DNA of 64,000 bases, taken from assembly GCA_030142905.1 (NCBI GenBank), contig JASJOG010000317.1:186001-250000 (forward strand), read 5' to 3'. The notes below the pieces were generated by a model that did no database searches, had not been told where the DNA came from, and was given only the letters and a program-made list of their open reading frames with translations. Shown in pieces: positions 10,886 to 22,619 of the stretch. A program made the position numbers and the translations under genes. The first letter of the stretch is position 1. Each line of letters opens with the position of its first letter. The DNA is from Heliopora coerulea (taxonomy: Eukaryota > Cnidaria > Anthozoa > Scleralcyonacea > Helioporidae).

Positions 10886-13256
10886 TCAGCGCCAGCCAGA
10901 ACGTAAAATCATCTGCCAATTGGATATTTCATTTCTATGAACTATGTAAGATCTGAGAATTTGTAACCGGTATTTTAATCAGGTTTTTGAATCTTCGTGA
11001 ATCCCTGCTGTGGTTGTTTTTAAGGTTGATGCATGTATTTGCATCAATAACGAAGACTTGTAAACATGTTTCATTCAAGGTTGTTAGAATGCATGTTTGT
11101 ACCGAGTTTTGGGTCTGTTTTTTTTTTTTTCTACAAATAAATTGATTGTGTAATTTTGCCGAATTGTTTCCTTGGACTTTTCTTTTATAGACTGATTTCA
11201 TCATAACGTAGCATGCATTGTGTTTGGTTTAAACTTTATTGGGAACTTGGTAATGATTACTATACAACAACGTACGTTTCTTTAGTTTAGATTTCAAAAC
11301 TGTCTTACCGACGTACCGTTTGCATACGCGCTTTTCGCGTCATTGTTTCACAACATTACATGCTGATGTTGCATACGAAACTTAAACGGGTCCATACCAA
11401 ACATTCGTGTTTTACTCTAGTTAAAGCCAGACGATTTTACTTCGTCAAGGAGAGACCTCTTGGGATCCCAACGAAAGGAATCACGGTCAAGACTTGGATA
11501 TAAATTTACTAAATTAGAACGGAAATCTTTTCCATGGACCTAATTTCCCCTGAAAATGACTTTGTCAACCAGAATGAGGTTCTTCGAATTCTTGTCGATT
11601 CTACGTGTTTTATAGTTTATACCCTTAAAGTGGGGATTTATTTTGATAAGTGACGTCTTATATATGATGTTCGTCTACAGTCCGTATCCTTTTTTCGACC
11701 TTTTCGGGTAATATTTCAATTATACCCGTCTATGATAGAATGTTTACAATTTGTGAACGCCTGACGCTTACAACTATCTCAACTCTTTCACGTCAGGAAC
11801 TGACAATCTATTTTACTTTGGCTATCGCTGGACGATTTTACTCGAGAAGGCAAGCCATCCTGTTGAGAAAGGGTTAAAGTAGGGCTAGAAACTAAGTCTT
11901 TAAATTGGTTAATGCACAGACAAGAGTTCAGAAAGATTAACCTTCCATTAAGACATAAGACAGAAGAGTATCTCTAATTTTGGGCTTGGATTATGAAGCA
12001 TACTCCACCCGGAAAATTTTTTGAATTGTTTTGAGCTCTGAAACGGCGTTATAGAGAGGGTTCCCGATGGGTTTACCCACGCTTCCCAACTTGTTATTAA
12101 CTGCCTTGACTAATGGCAAAGAATTTTAAGAACTCGGAATTGTTTGCCATCAGTTACGGCAGTTACCAACCTTTGAACTTTTTACGCTACTTAGTACTGT
12201 CTGCCCAGTAAACCTATCTTTATGCGATTCTGTTATTGCCCCAGTGGTTGCGGGATTCAGGAAAACAGTGTTGAAGTTGAGACTGCCAATGATTGCGTAG
12301 GGGGTGAAAATGAGTGGCGAGTCCGAGTTACGCCTAAAATAGACCTCCACCTCTATCCCACGCCCAAAACCGGATCTAACACTAATACCAGTCCTGCTCC
12401 TAATGACAACGTAACCCTGGATTGATCATTTAACGCTAAAAGCGTCGAAGCTAATTTGAACGTCACAAAATGAATTGCAATAGTCATTGTTCAGAGCGCA
12501 GTCAGAATGGTCTTTCCTTTATCACGCGTTCCACGAAACGCGGGCCTCACTCTCGAACACGCGTTGAGCTTCAACTGACGTAGCCAGTATTTGCATGAGT
12601 CGGCTCTCCACTTCAGTGGCAAACCAATATTTTGGTTATAATTCCAATATTTCCCCGTTTCTCAGCCTATTGCAGTATCCAGAACTTTCACTGATGATTT
12701 AATGATGCCTCTGCTGGTCCATGCTGAAATGTTCATTAGGAGGTCTATTGAAAAATTTGCATAAGTTGTCACAGAAATATACGAGTGGACACGCCAGGAC
12801 AGGCAAGATCGAAAAGTCAAGAAAACGTTTGCCAAGAAAGAAAGAGCTGAAGCGGGGTGGCTTATCTGCGGTAAAGGTCACCTTAACTTCCAACGTCAGA
12901 GAAGGGCCGAAATATCAGATTGTGGTCGGTGGGACGCGTCAAATTCATATGTATCCGGCTTGTTAAAAGGTACTTCAACACTTAATGATCTCGCAGTGAA
13001 CCAACCCTCGTCACATTATTGCTGATTTACCATGGAAATATCTCTCTTTACCGTCGTGTTAGCTCGTTGAAAGATACTGAAGTGGTTACCATTACACGGC
13101 TTGAACTCTGTACTCAAACATACAGAATAAACATATTTACATCCTTGCGTAAATAGTTCGAGGAGGCGTTTTTAATACGACAGTACAGGCCATCGAGAAG
13201 AGGTGTATCCATGAAAATTGCATTATTTGGTAAAAATTTTTAAAGATTAGTCTAGA
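10886..13256. other. intergenic: 3' UTR and two copies of a short dispersed repeat
   Basis: It holds the presumed 3' UTR of the olfactomedin gene, then sequence without recognisable genes. Two copies of a short dispersed motif (GACGATTTTACT preceded by TTTTACT...) lie at 11410-11460 and 11810-11880. The last part should contain the promoter and 5' UTR of the downstream Rab exchange factor, but no clear TATA box is visible. Confidence 0.6.
11136..11141 (+). promoter_or_regulatory. candidate polyadenylation signal
   Basis: AATAAA 251 bases after the olfactomedin stop codon, preceded by a T-run and followed by GT/T-rich sequence. It is the first canonical hexamer after the stop. Confidence 0.5.
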
Positions 13257-15258
13257 ATGGCCCACGTATCGAATGGAACTATAGGACTTGACAGTCCTGT
13301 GAAAAATGGAACGGCGTTGAACAAGAGTTCAAGCGAACCGGAGCTTGGTATTGTTGTGAAGTCTTGTACCAACTTGTCCCAGCATGAAGGTAGACGTGTT
13401 GAATCAAAGAGCTCGTTGTCTTCATTTCCTTCGGAGGAATTCCGACAGAGGTCAGCCACCCATGGTGGTTCAACGACATCAATGAAAAAACTTGCCATGT
13501 TAAGGAAACACAGAATGGCAAAAAGGTGGGTTTTGTTAATTGATTTTATAATGTTTTGGCTCATCCATAATTAACCTGGTCATAGAGTGTTCATGTATGC
13601 GCAATGGGACTATGTTGGGAAGAAATGTCTTGATCTTTTCACCTCCAAGGTATCTCTGTAGAATGCGATCCTGACTAATACCAGATGGTTTTATTTGGCA
13701 CAAGGAGGCATCTGGGGTTAATCAAACAAGGCCTGGAAAAAGCATGCAGGCAGTATATATAAGGTTGATGGAACTGTGGTGTCAACTTATTGTAACTTCA
13801 AAAATCAGAAATATAAGGCATTTTTTCATTATTCATCATTCATTACTTTGTTTGGTTAACTCCAGCCAAGCTCCGATGAGGTGTTGAGCCTACAATTACA
13901 GGAGGAAAGCTTGGTAAATTTAATATGGTAAAGCTGACATTGAAGCATGTATGTGTCAGTGTGAGAATGAACATGACCACTTCATCAGACACCATTCTTA
14001 GTGCATTTTATTGCACAAAATAGAAGCATTACAAATTTTCAAGAAGGAAACACCATGGATATTGCAAAAAAAATGTCAAATAATAAAAAAAAATTAAATA
14101 ATGAAAAATTTCATAAAGTGGTAAAAAGACATGCAGGTGGGTTACATTAAGCTGAAACCTCAGTTCCAACAGCTGAAGTGAAAACAATATTGACCATTAT
14201 TTGGCCAACCAAACTTAAATTTTATTAACTACACAGGGAGATGCCCACTTCTGATTGCTGTTTGTTGGATAAAATTTAACCTTGGATGTCCTGACCATCA
14301 ATTGCATTCTTGACATACTTAAATGTACCAATGAGATAAGCTGCCAGGGCTTCATCTTACACTCATGGGAGATAAAGAATTAAAAGTAACCTGTCTCTAT
14401 TAAACCTTTTACTGCAATGTTTCCCCCACGATTTGAAAAGAACTTACCTAAGGTGCAATAGACAAAAGGGCTTTTTGGCCATGCCATGGGTACTTTTGTC
14501 TAGTCAAAGGCATGTGAGTGAACACAAACAAGCAAAGATATTGTGGGAGATCATTCACCAATCATCAGCTGGGGACATCACCCACCAGGGAGTTTACTAT
14601 CATTATTTTATGGCCTACAGTTGCAGTAGAAAAGCTTTCTTATGGGAAGGCATTGCAGACTGCTACTCTGAAGTTGCCTGGGGAAAGTACTGCATTACCA
14701 AGTTGGCACTTTTGAATTTTATTTTGCCTAACACTAGACCCTTATTGTGTAAATGGTGTTGCAGTTTAGCTGACCCCAATATAATAGTGATCATACCACT
14801 GGTTCCCAAACCCTAATACCAACCCTCTCCTTAACTGGTCAGCAACATATTGGTGTCCATCAAACAGCAGTCTAGCCAACTTTGTAATATTAAGAGGAGT
14901 TTAACAAACTTAGGAAGAATAGTGATTGTGAGTGTAATTCTACTTTTAACACAAATGCTTCTTCTTGACTAGAATCTTAACTCTAACCCTACTATTGACC
15001 ACAATCAAAGATTTTTGTTTATATACCAGAGCTATGACTTTGTAAACATTGCTATGCAAAACTGCTGTCAGAGGTCAATGATATTGTTTTCCTTTTTCAA
15101 CATATTCATTATGCATGTAGTTGTGGAAATGACGATGAATACCGTGATCTGAATGGATTGTCCAGAAGACATAGCCAAGATTTGATCAAAACTCAAGCAT
15201 TTGACAAGCTGCAAGAACAGTTAGATCGAGCTCAAGAGGTGCAGTAGTAGTGTGTGTG

Positions 15259-15291
<33 letters not shown>

Positions 15292-18200
15292 ATACTTGCT
15301 GTGAGTCAAGTGCAGTTTAGCAGATGCTTCTGAATTGATTAGGCAATCTTGAAATTTAAAAAATGGGGTCAATCATGGGGTCAACTCACCTAATCCTAAC
15401 CCTAATCCTAAAAGGTGAGTGGTTTGTTGGCATTGGCTAAACTGCACTCTTACCCTTGTTATAACTTGTTATAACTCAAATTTATTAAGGCCCCATCAAG
15501 ACCCCTTCCCATTGTAAATATCTGAGTTGAATAAAAAAAAATACACCCTAACCTCTTAATGGGTAAATCTGCACATTTTAAGAAATTAAAATGCCTTTTC
15601 TAATGACTGAGCCCAAATTTTATGTAACATGAGTTTCAGTCCATGTTCCAGTAATAAGTTGGTGAGAATTAACAAAGAGGAAGAGTGGTTAACCACCTCC
15701 TAACAATGCTCGCTGGCAATGCAAATTAATAAGTGGAAGAGGTCTTGGTTTGTGGATTAAAGGGCCTGGCTTGTGGTTCTTACTGGACATTTTTTACTGT
15801 AATTTTTAATGGAGAAGTTGATAATGAGTGGTCGTGATTGTACATTATAATTTGAGAAGAAAAGGTGCTGTATGACAGGGAATAGTTTTCACTCAAAAGG
15901 CTTAAAATTTTTGTTTTGGAAATATTTTTATTGAACCAGTGGCAGCTTTTAATGGGTTAAATTTACCATGAGTGGAGAGAAAAAAAAGGATGATGTTTAT
16001 GATAATATATTATGGTCAAATGGCACCTCATGTTCTCAATTCATATTTTTTAATTTTAGTAAATGGAGTGTAATTTCCTAATCTCGTTATTGATGTTCAT
16101 ACTGAAAACATTAAATAGGAACTCAAACTAAAAGATGAAGAGGTGGAAAAGTTATCAAGTTTAAGAAATGAACTGGAGTCTGAACTGGAGGAATTAACTG
16201 CCAGTCTGTTCCAGGTGAGGTTCAGCTTCACAGTCAGTCAAGGTGACGTTCAGCTATCTCACTGTTCGCATTCCTTCTCTTTCTTTTTTTGTGTTTATCT
16301 TTTATTTTATTCCCTCGTCTTCATCGTGCTTCTGTTATCTCCTCCGTTTCTTCCTTGCAGGAGGCCCACGCAATGGTCCTGGAAGCCAACATCAAGCAAA
16401 GCAGTGCTCAAAAGAAATTTGAAGAGACCCACAGCAAGGTACGTGCAGGACATGCGCTCGACATCCACCAACCTCTATATGACCTTTCTCACCTATCACC
16501 GTCTCCCCTCTACAGGTTGAGATGCTGGAAGCTGAAGTCGAAGCTTTGAAGACTTTGGTTATAACATCAACTCCAAGTAAACCAGGTTTCCGCCGGCGGA
16601 GTACCGAGCAACTTAACAGCTGTGACTCATGCGGTTCGGTCCACTGTAAGACTTTGCATCAATCTAACTTCGAGAACAGTGGAACTTCGGATGGAAAAAC
16701 ATTGAACCAAGAAAGAGAGGTTAGACTACAGCAAACCAAAGTAAAGTGTCTTTATTATACTGGATAGCCCTATCAGCTATCTGGGCTGTCCTCCCTAGAG
16801 GTCCAGTAAGGGCCACCTCTCATAGGTCCAGTGTCACTACAGGTGGAAACCGGAGTACTCGGAGAAAACTTGCGATGATTGGTGGAGTCAAACTGGACGA
16901 CACTTTTCACACATGTGACCAAGGTAATTTTAATCAGATAACTGTACGGAGTTGGAATCGAACCCTAGTCACAGTGGTGAGAGACAAGTGCACTACCACT
17001 GTGCCACCAGCACTCCTACTAGTCACAGTGGTGAGAGACACGTGCACTACTGCTGTGCCACCAGCACTCCCACTAGTCACAGTGGTGAGAGACACGTGCA
17101 GTGCCACTGTGCCACCAGCACTCCTACTAGTCACAGTGGTGAGAGACACGTGCACTACCACTGTGCCACCAGCACTCCTACTAGTCACAGTGGTGAGAGA
17201 CACGTGCACTACCACTGTGCCACCAGCACTCCTACTAGTCACAGTGGTAAGAGACACGTACACTACCACTGTGCCACCAGCACTCCTACTAGTCACAGTG
17301 GTGAGAGACACGTGCACTACCACTGTGCAACCAGCACTCCCACTAGTCACAGTGGTGAGAGACAAGTGCACTGCCACTGTGCCACCAGCACTCCTACTAG
17401 TCCCAGTGGTGAGAGACACTTGCACTACCACTGTGCCACTAGCACCCCGCAGCACCAGTACCTGACATGCGCGTAAAATACGAGATAATTTCTGGAAACA
17501 TCGTGCAAGTTCGTTGATTGCCGAGCGGATGAACTATTAGCAGATGTTAATCGGGCGCTGTTATTTGTTGGGTAATTTTCTTTCAGGAAAGAAGGTTAAC
17601 TTGGAGTGCACGTCTACAAATTAACAAAAAAGCATTTAAGACAATTAAGGTATAAAGTAGCCGAGAATTACATTAAAGCTGCTAATAAGTTACAGCCATC
17701 TTTCGTGGAAAGTAATTCCAGTCAGTTAGCCTAGTTTGATTTTATGCTGTCGTTTATCGCGATACCGGGCAGTTGGAGACTGCAACCCCACCTTATCGAA
17801 AGTAATTTTGAGGTTTTTTTTTTTTAGTTTTAGTACACGTGTCTCTCACTATTATGACTGGGGTTCGATTCCGGCTCTGTGCTGTTATCTGATTAAAATT
17901 ACCTTCGTCACATGTGAGAAGAGTGTTGTCCAGTTTGACTCTACCAAACATCGCAGGTTTTCTCAGGGTACTCCTGTTTCCTCCTGTAGTAACACTGGAC
18001 CCGTGAGGGGTTGACCTTACTGGACCTCTAGGGAGAACAGCTCAGGTAGCTGATATGGTTATCCAGTATAAATACAGACACTTTACTTTGATAGTTTAGC
18101 GTTTGAGCTAAAGAGCTCCATTCTAAGTATGAAATAAGTGTTACTAACAAACAGTTACCTCAAAAACAGATCAGCCATTGAGCTTCGAAACTGGGCACCC

Positions 18201-20875
18201 GCTAAATTTCTGTAATCTCTACAAAAAATGTTGCCGGTCGACTGCGTGAGTCTTTCCTGACAAGAATTGCAATGTAGAAGTTTATTTGATCTCTAATGGA
18301 TGAAACAATTTGCAGAATTTTGCCATTCCATGCCAATCCAGTGTTGCAAAAGTCTTTTTGCCTTTCAGGTAGATGTTGTCGTGTTTCAAGAATTTCTCTC
18401 ATGGATGGAAGACCGTGTCGTTGATCGAAGCCAGCTATTTTTATCAAGAATATACAGTGAAGAAGTTTCCCCTTGCTTGGACTTCACAAACAAACAGGTG
18501 AGCGAGAAACTGTCTTGGACACAAAAATGCTGAAATGCATGCATTATAATCTCAAGTCTGGATCAAGAACGAGCTAAATACTGAAAGTTGTACTCGATAC
18601 TTATCTTCTAGCTTGCAAAAAATTTTCAAGGAGCCATAGAAAACAACACTTTAGTCATGGAATTAATGTCTACCAGAGGTATCAGGAAGTGAGTATGTAA
18701 CTTCGTGTAATTATGTAAACCAATGTAATCCCGTAAAACCACATAACCTTGAATAAGTTTTTCATTATAATCTGACACTGCCAAAGTCAACTGAAAAATG
18801 CTGACTCGAGCTGGATTTGAACTCGCATTTTCGGGATACCGGTCCGCTGCTCTACCTGTTGAGCTATCGAGTCCACAGGAATTGGAGGCGTGTTTATTAT
18901 CCAAGTCAAGTGCACGAGATATTCTCGCCACAACTTAACGCTTACCCATGAGAGAATATGCAGTGTTTCAATTCTGTTTCAGAATCATCCTCAGAGATAA
19001 ACATGAACAGAAATTTTTTTTCGTGATAATCTGACACTGCCGAAAGCCGACTGAAAAATGTTGACTTCGGCAGCGTAAAATAAAACCTTCTTGCCACAGA
19101 GATTGTAAATAAAACTAGACGGGACAGCGACGCCCGAATTTGGGGGGTCAGCTAAGTGGTCACCATTAAATCAACTAAAATATAGAGGTCTGTTAGGAAA
19201 TTGCTTTCGAGCTGCTTTTCAAGTTCCATATAATCTTTTAGTAGCCATTACAGTACAAGCTTCTCATTATCTTGGCTTATGGAAGGTTTTACCATATATT
19301 TTACTGTGTTGAAACGTGGCAACTGTTTTTTCATTAGCTTGATAGAAAACTAGCAAACGAAAATCTGAGATTGTAACCTTAGCGTTAATAAATTGTCAGA
19401 GACTGTAACCTTGGCGTAAGGTTGAGAAGGCCTTACATTTTTTGTTCCCTGGTCCCACCTTTTGCTCAGTACGCGAGCATCAACTAATACCAAACAATTG
19501 TGTTCGTGGATGTTGTGAAATGACACGTGAAATAACATGTTACACATGTGATAGCATGAAGTGTGACGGACGACATACGAGCGTTCCGATGTTTCTTAGC
19601 CCCAGAAGGAATCAAACCCGTAACCTACGGATGAAGGCTGAGATGTTCTGATTTACGAGTGATACGAGTTCTCTATGTTGTAGGAAATGTGCTCTGACGG
19701 GAGCCATGAGACTATGTCGCTATCGAGCTGCTACATCAGATAACGGAGAGTGGCATTATATTTGTCAAAGTGCACGACATCGGGTAAGATTGGAGGATAT
19801 TTGTGCGTACCTTTTCAGAGTAGTGAAAGAACAAGAAGAATATGATTGGTTGCATTTGTAATGTCGTATGCTTGTCTGTCAGCACCGTTATGATTGCCTA
19901 CGATTGGTCCTTGTGTGGTCGAAAACTCATAATGCGTGCCACTTGTGGTTTGTGTCGTCGCTGATGAATGTTTGATAGACTTGAATATCTTTATGCTGAA
20001 CCATTCTTTTTTTAATCTTTTTCTATTTATCTGACCAATTTTACTTAAGGTGCTCGTTTCTACGTGCATTTATGATTGGAAGATTGATGTCTGACCAAAG
20101 AGTTTTTTGTTTCCATCTTTATTTATAACAGATTGCTGCAGTTTGTGATTTTTTTACCTACATACGATATATCCAGCATGGACTGGTTAAGAAAGATGGT
20201 AGGTAAAACCATCACGTTTAATTGATAAAGAATTACATATCTACGAGTTGGATTATGTGAGATGGGAGAAGATTGGATTGGATAGAGCGGGCTAGGATGG
20301 GACAGGGAACGATAAGTTAAGGTGGGAAGGGAAAGCATAGGATAGGGTAGGATATAATGGGATGGAATAGGATAAAGTGGGGTTGCATGGGAAAGGATAG
20401 GATGATATAGGATCCAATGGAATAGCTTTGGGTAGGTTAGGTTGGGATAGGGTATTATCGGATGGAATGGGATAGGATAGGATGGAATAGGATAAGATCA
20501 GATCAGATCATGTTATACAAGATTTTATTACAATGAACAATTGTACTACTATTCCAACACTGCAAAGTAGAAAAGAGGATTGGTATGGCTGGTGAAACCA
20601 GAGAATAGCAGAGCAATGTAATGAAAACTAGTATAGAACAAGGCAGGATTCGATGCCAAGTGATACAATAAAGTACAGTTCAGTACAGCAAAATTTGGTA
20701 GAAGAAAGGTTAGGTACAAGACCAGGTATCATAACTAAACAGAATAGAACTGATTTGAAAGAAATAACTTGAATGACACAGATGTCCTTTTCTAGTGGCA
20801 GACATTTACTGGGAAGTCATGGAGCTTCGTAAGCAAATGGCTTGTGCTAAATGTGGTCTAATACCCCTCACTTAA
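13257..20875 (+). CDS. RAB3IP: Rabin8/GRAB-type Rab guanine-nucleotide exchange factor (Sec2 family)
   Basis: Ten exons: 13257-13525, 15121-15238, 16119-16214, 16361-16438, 16516-16719, 18369-18497, 18612-18688, 19684-19783, 20132-20198, 20796-20875. All have GT/AG sites and matching phases and give 405 residues, close to vertebrate RAB3IL1/RAB3IP. Residues 1-89 are low-complexity Ser-rich. Residues about 100-215 form the long parallel coiled coil of the Sec2 GEF domain, with the family hallmark ELTASLFQ-EAHAMVLEANIKQ (exons 3-4) and VEMLEAEVEALKTLV (exon 5). Residues 256-405 match the conserved C-terminal region: FLSRIYSEEVSPCL, AIENNTLVMEL, KCALTG, FFTYIRYIQHGLVK and YWEVMELRKQM. In animals Rabin8 activates Rab8, downstream of Rab11, in vesicle transport and ciliogenesis. 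The ATG follows in-frame stops. Introns carry a GT microsatellite, SINEs and a 54-bp tandem array. Human paralogue assignment (RAB3IP or RAB3IL1) is not resolvable. Confidence 0.93.
15250..15291. repeat. (GT)n microsatellite next to a splice donor
   Basis: Forty-odd bases of GT repeat with one TTT interruption. It begins about ten bases after the donor of RAB3IP exon 2 (donor GT at 15239). The donor itself, GAG/GTGCAG, is weak, and the GT tract offers many cryptic alternatives. Confidence 0.95.
16738..17455 (-). mobile_element. tRNA-derived SINE with internal array expansion
   Basis: On the minus strand the head shows an A-box (TGGCACAGTGG) and a perfect B-box (GGTTCGATTCC, near 16957-16967), followed by a body and a tail ending CAGTATAATAAAGACACTTT at about 16740. 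The same body and tail occur in opposite orientation at 17829-18092, which defines the element. In this copy the A-box half has been multiplied into the array at 16967-17452. It sits in RAB3IP intron 5, starting only about 20 bases after the exon. Confidence 0.85.
16967..17452. repeat. nine-copy 54-bp tandem array made from a SINE A-box half
   Basis: Repeat starts are at 16967, 17021, 17075, 17129, 17183, 17237, 17291, 17345 and 17399, exactly 54 bases apart without indels. Each unit contains CACAGTGGTGAGAGACACGTG and its partial complement CACTACCACTGTG, so a unit can fold back. On the minus strand every unit carries the tRNA A-box-like TGGCACAGTGG. Because 54 is divisible by three and the unit lacks stops, two plus-strand frames and one minus-strand frame stay open. 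These are not genes. Confidence 0.95.
17829..18092 (+). mobile_element. tRNA-derived SINE, second copy (5'-truncated)
   Basis: B-box GGTTCGATTCC near 17862-17872 preceded by a damaged A-box part, then the same body (including CCTGTAGTAACACTGGACC) and tail (CCAGTATAAATACAGACACT) as the minus-strand copy at 16738-17455. Together the two copies form an inverted pair about 370 bases apart inside one RAB3IP intron. Confidence 0.85.
18766..18900 (-). mobile_element. SINE with degenerate tRNA-like head (second family)
   Basis: The minus strand can fold as a tRNA: a 7-bp acceptor stem (GACTCGA/TCGAGTC), a D-arm with GCTC/GAGC around AACAGGTA, and a T-arm region GAGTTCAAATCC. The anticodon and T stems are mismatched and the base before the putative anticodon is C rather than T, so it is not a working tRNA. 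The tail (TTTTTCAGTTGACTTTGGCA then GTGTCAGATTAT) recurs at 19020-19065 without a head. It lies in RAB3IP intron 7. Confidence 0.7.
18961..18994 (-). other. hammerhead-like motif in a composite repeat
   Basis: The minus strand reads CTGAGGA, one extra base, a 7-bp helix with an AAA loop (ATTCTG/CAGAAT at its heart), then GAAA. This is the same arrangement as in the fold-back at 8193-8430. The bases after GAAA (CACTGC) do not give a good helix III or cleavage triplet, so activity is doubtful. It lies between two copies of the SINE tail. Confidence 0.45.
20240..20510. repeat. GGATAGGAT-type minisatellite
   Basis: Degenerate tandem repeats of GGATAG, GGATGG and GGAATAG units in the last RAB3IP intron (20199-20795). 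Purine-rich on the plus strand, no coding content. Confidence 0.9.
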
Positions 20876-22619
20876 CATCGAGAGAAGTATATGAAAATAA
20901 TCTTCATCTAATGTGTCCACTAAACTCTACCCTAATGGAGTTTAGTGGGCTTGCCCTTGTTATTGCAGTATCCATAATCATCGACTGAAGTCAGCTGATT
21001 AGTCATCATTTTATGCTTGACTAAGCACATTTTGTCATTGTAATACTTTTCCCTACCTCCATTTGGTGCCCCCCCAATCACATGCCCCAAATTCCTCCTT
21101 GTTTATGCCAACACTTTCTTCAGGTATATCTTCAGTACAGTTGAACTTCAAAGAAATAGTTTTTCAGGGGCACTAACATTACATTGTCTGAAATACAACA
21201 ACTGATGGAAGTGGAGTAGCTGTTGTTATCTACTGCCATGATTCAGTCTTCATTACTGATTCTTTGAAGTAACCAGATTGTTTCAAGATTACAAAAAGTG
21301 TAATTTTATTTAACAATGATTTGGCCTACATAATTTTTTTACACTTCCTAATGAAATAGAGCTTTTCTTTTTGACTAGCATAGAAAACTTTTAAATGCAT
21401 TCAGTAACTTTTTTACAATTGGGATTTAACTTTGGATTCCCTCATAAATGTACAGACTTTAGCAAAGTTGGCTGTCTTGATGACAGCTTGTTATTTCTAT
21501 TGAAATCTACTTTGCATTGTTATGTATTTATTGAATAATGATTGAATTTTTAAGATTCTGAATGTTATCAAAATTCATGAACTGTCATCAGTATAATTTT
21601 TAAATTTTGTGCATATTTATCAAATAATAATTCAATCTGTAAGATTATTAAAATTCAGAAACTTCTGTTACAATAGTTTTAAAATTTTGTGACAATTATA
21701 TTGTGTAAAAATAATTGTAATTTTGCCAATAATACTTTCATATTTAAAGATCAGAAAACAAATTATTAAAGTCTTTCCAACCAAGTTGTCAGACATTTTG
21801 TAATTTATGGGGATACACAGACTGTAACTTCCTTACCACTGAGCTAGATGGACTGAGCTGGTGAGTGAAGGTTACATAGGTATACAACCTGTAACCTTCT
21901 GATGACTGGTGAGACACTCCAACCATTGAGCTACATGGACTGAGATTGCAAGTGAAGGTTACATCTACAACCCATAACCTTCTGACGACTTGTGCCTACG
22001 TGCACTAATAGAATGTGAAACAAACTTTGATAAAATCTTAATTCAAGCAGAACAGAAACATCTGTTGTGTGCAAACATTTTTGTACTTGTCAGTAAAAGT
22101 TACATGTACCATTGTCCATCCATATAGAAAACCACTGGTTAGAAATGAATTTTTTTGCAAGAAACAATCCCACATTGGAACAGGAAGTTTCCAAATTTCA
22201 AACATATAATGTAAGTCGTAAATTGCTTTTCATTCATATATTATTATAAAGTTCTGTGCATTGCTAAGCAGTTTTGAGCTGCACTGTCTTCATCACCTGA
22301 ACTGTATACATTCACCATTCTTTTGGTTAGTAAAGCATGTAAGGTTTACAGGTAAAATGTGTTGGTTTAGCCAGCAATGAATGCAAAAGGCTGTGGCAGT
22401 GTCCCCCTCACACATGCACACTCAAAAGATGGTTACAGGATACCTCTGTTTTAATTGGTCAATAACTTTACAAACTCTGACACTAAAACTTATAAACTTT
22501 AATAAAATATTAATTTAAGTTCAAAGGCAAGAAAAATGTCCAGTGTTTGCACAGAGTTGCACTTCTTAGAAATAAAAATTACAGATGTTGTGGCAGTTGT
22601 TGATTACAGATGTTAATGT
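20876..22619. other. intergenic between convergent genes
   Basis: It holds the 3' UTR of RAB3IP (+) and of the phosphonate hydrolase (-), which converge here. A perfect 11-bp stem with a 10-base loop lies at 20917-20948, a SINE-derived array at 21825-22005, and a weakly hammerhead-like remnant on the minus strand near 22262-22305. No open frame of note. Confidence 0.6.
21825..22005 (-). repeat. tandem tRNA-like SINE units (third family)
   Basis: Two and a half head-to-tail units of roughly 80-100 bp. Read on the minus strand each contains the A-box-like TAGCTCAATGG followed by GAGTGTCTCACC and CATCAGAAGGTTA. The same unit recurs at 38119-38345 and 59846-60056. The version with a complete B-box is in the palindrome at 49951-50136. 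Confidence 0.8.

Noticed and set aside
16746..17476. Repeat protein resembling zinc-finger linkers (HSGERH units) in overlapping frames
   Set aside because: Product of a 54-bp SINE-derived tandem array; three frames are open equally and it lies within a Rabin8 intron.
18820..18900. Possible real tRNA gene on the minus strand
   Set aside because: Acceptor and D stems pair, but the anticodon and T stems have mismatches, and C replaces the invariant T before the anticodon.
18626..18931. 101-codon minus-strand frame with a DSSTGRAADRYPE-like stretch
   Set aside because: This stretch is the translation of a tRNA-like SINE head, a frequent false gene.
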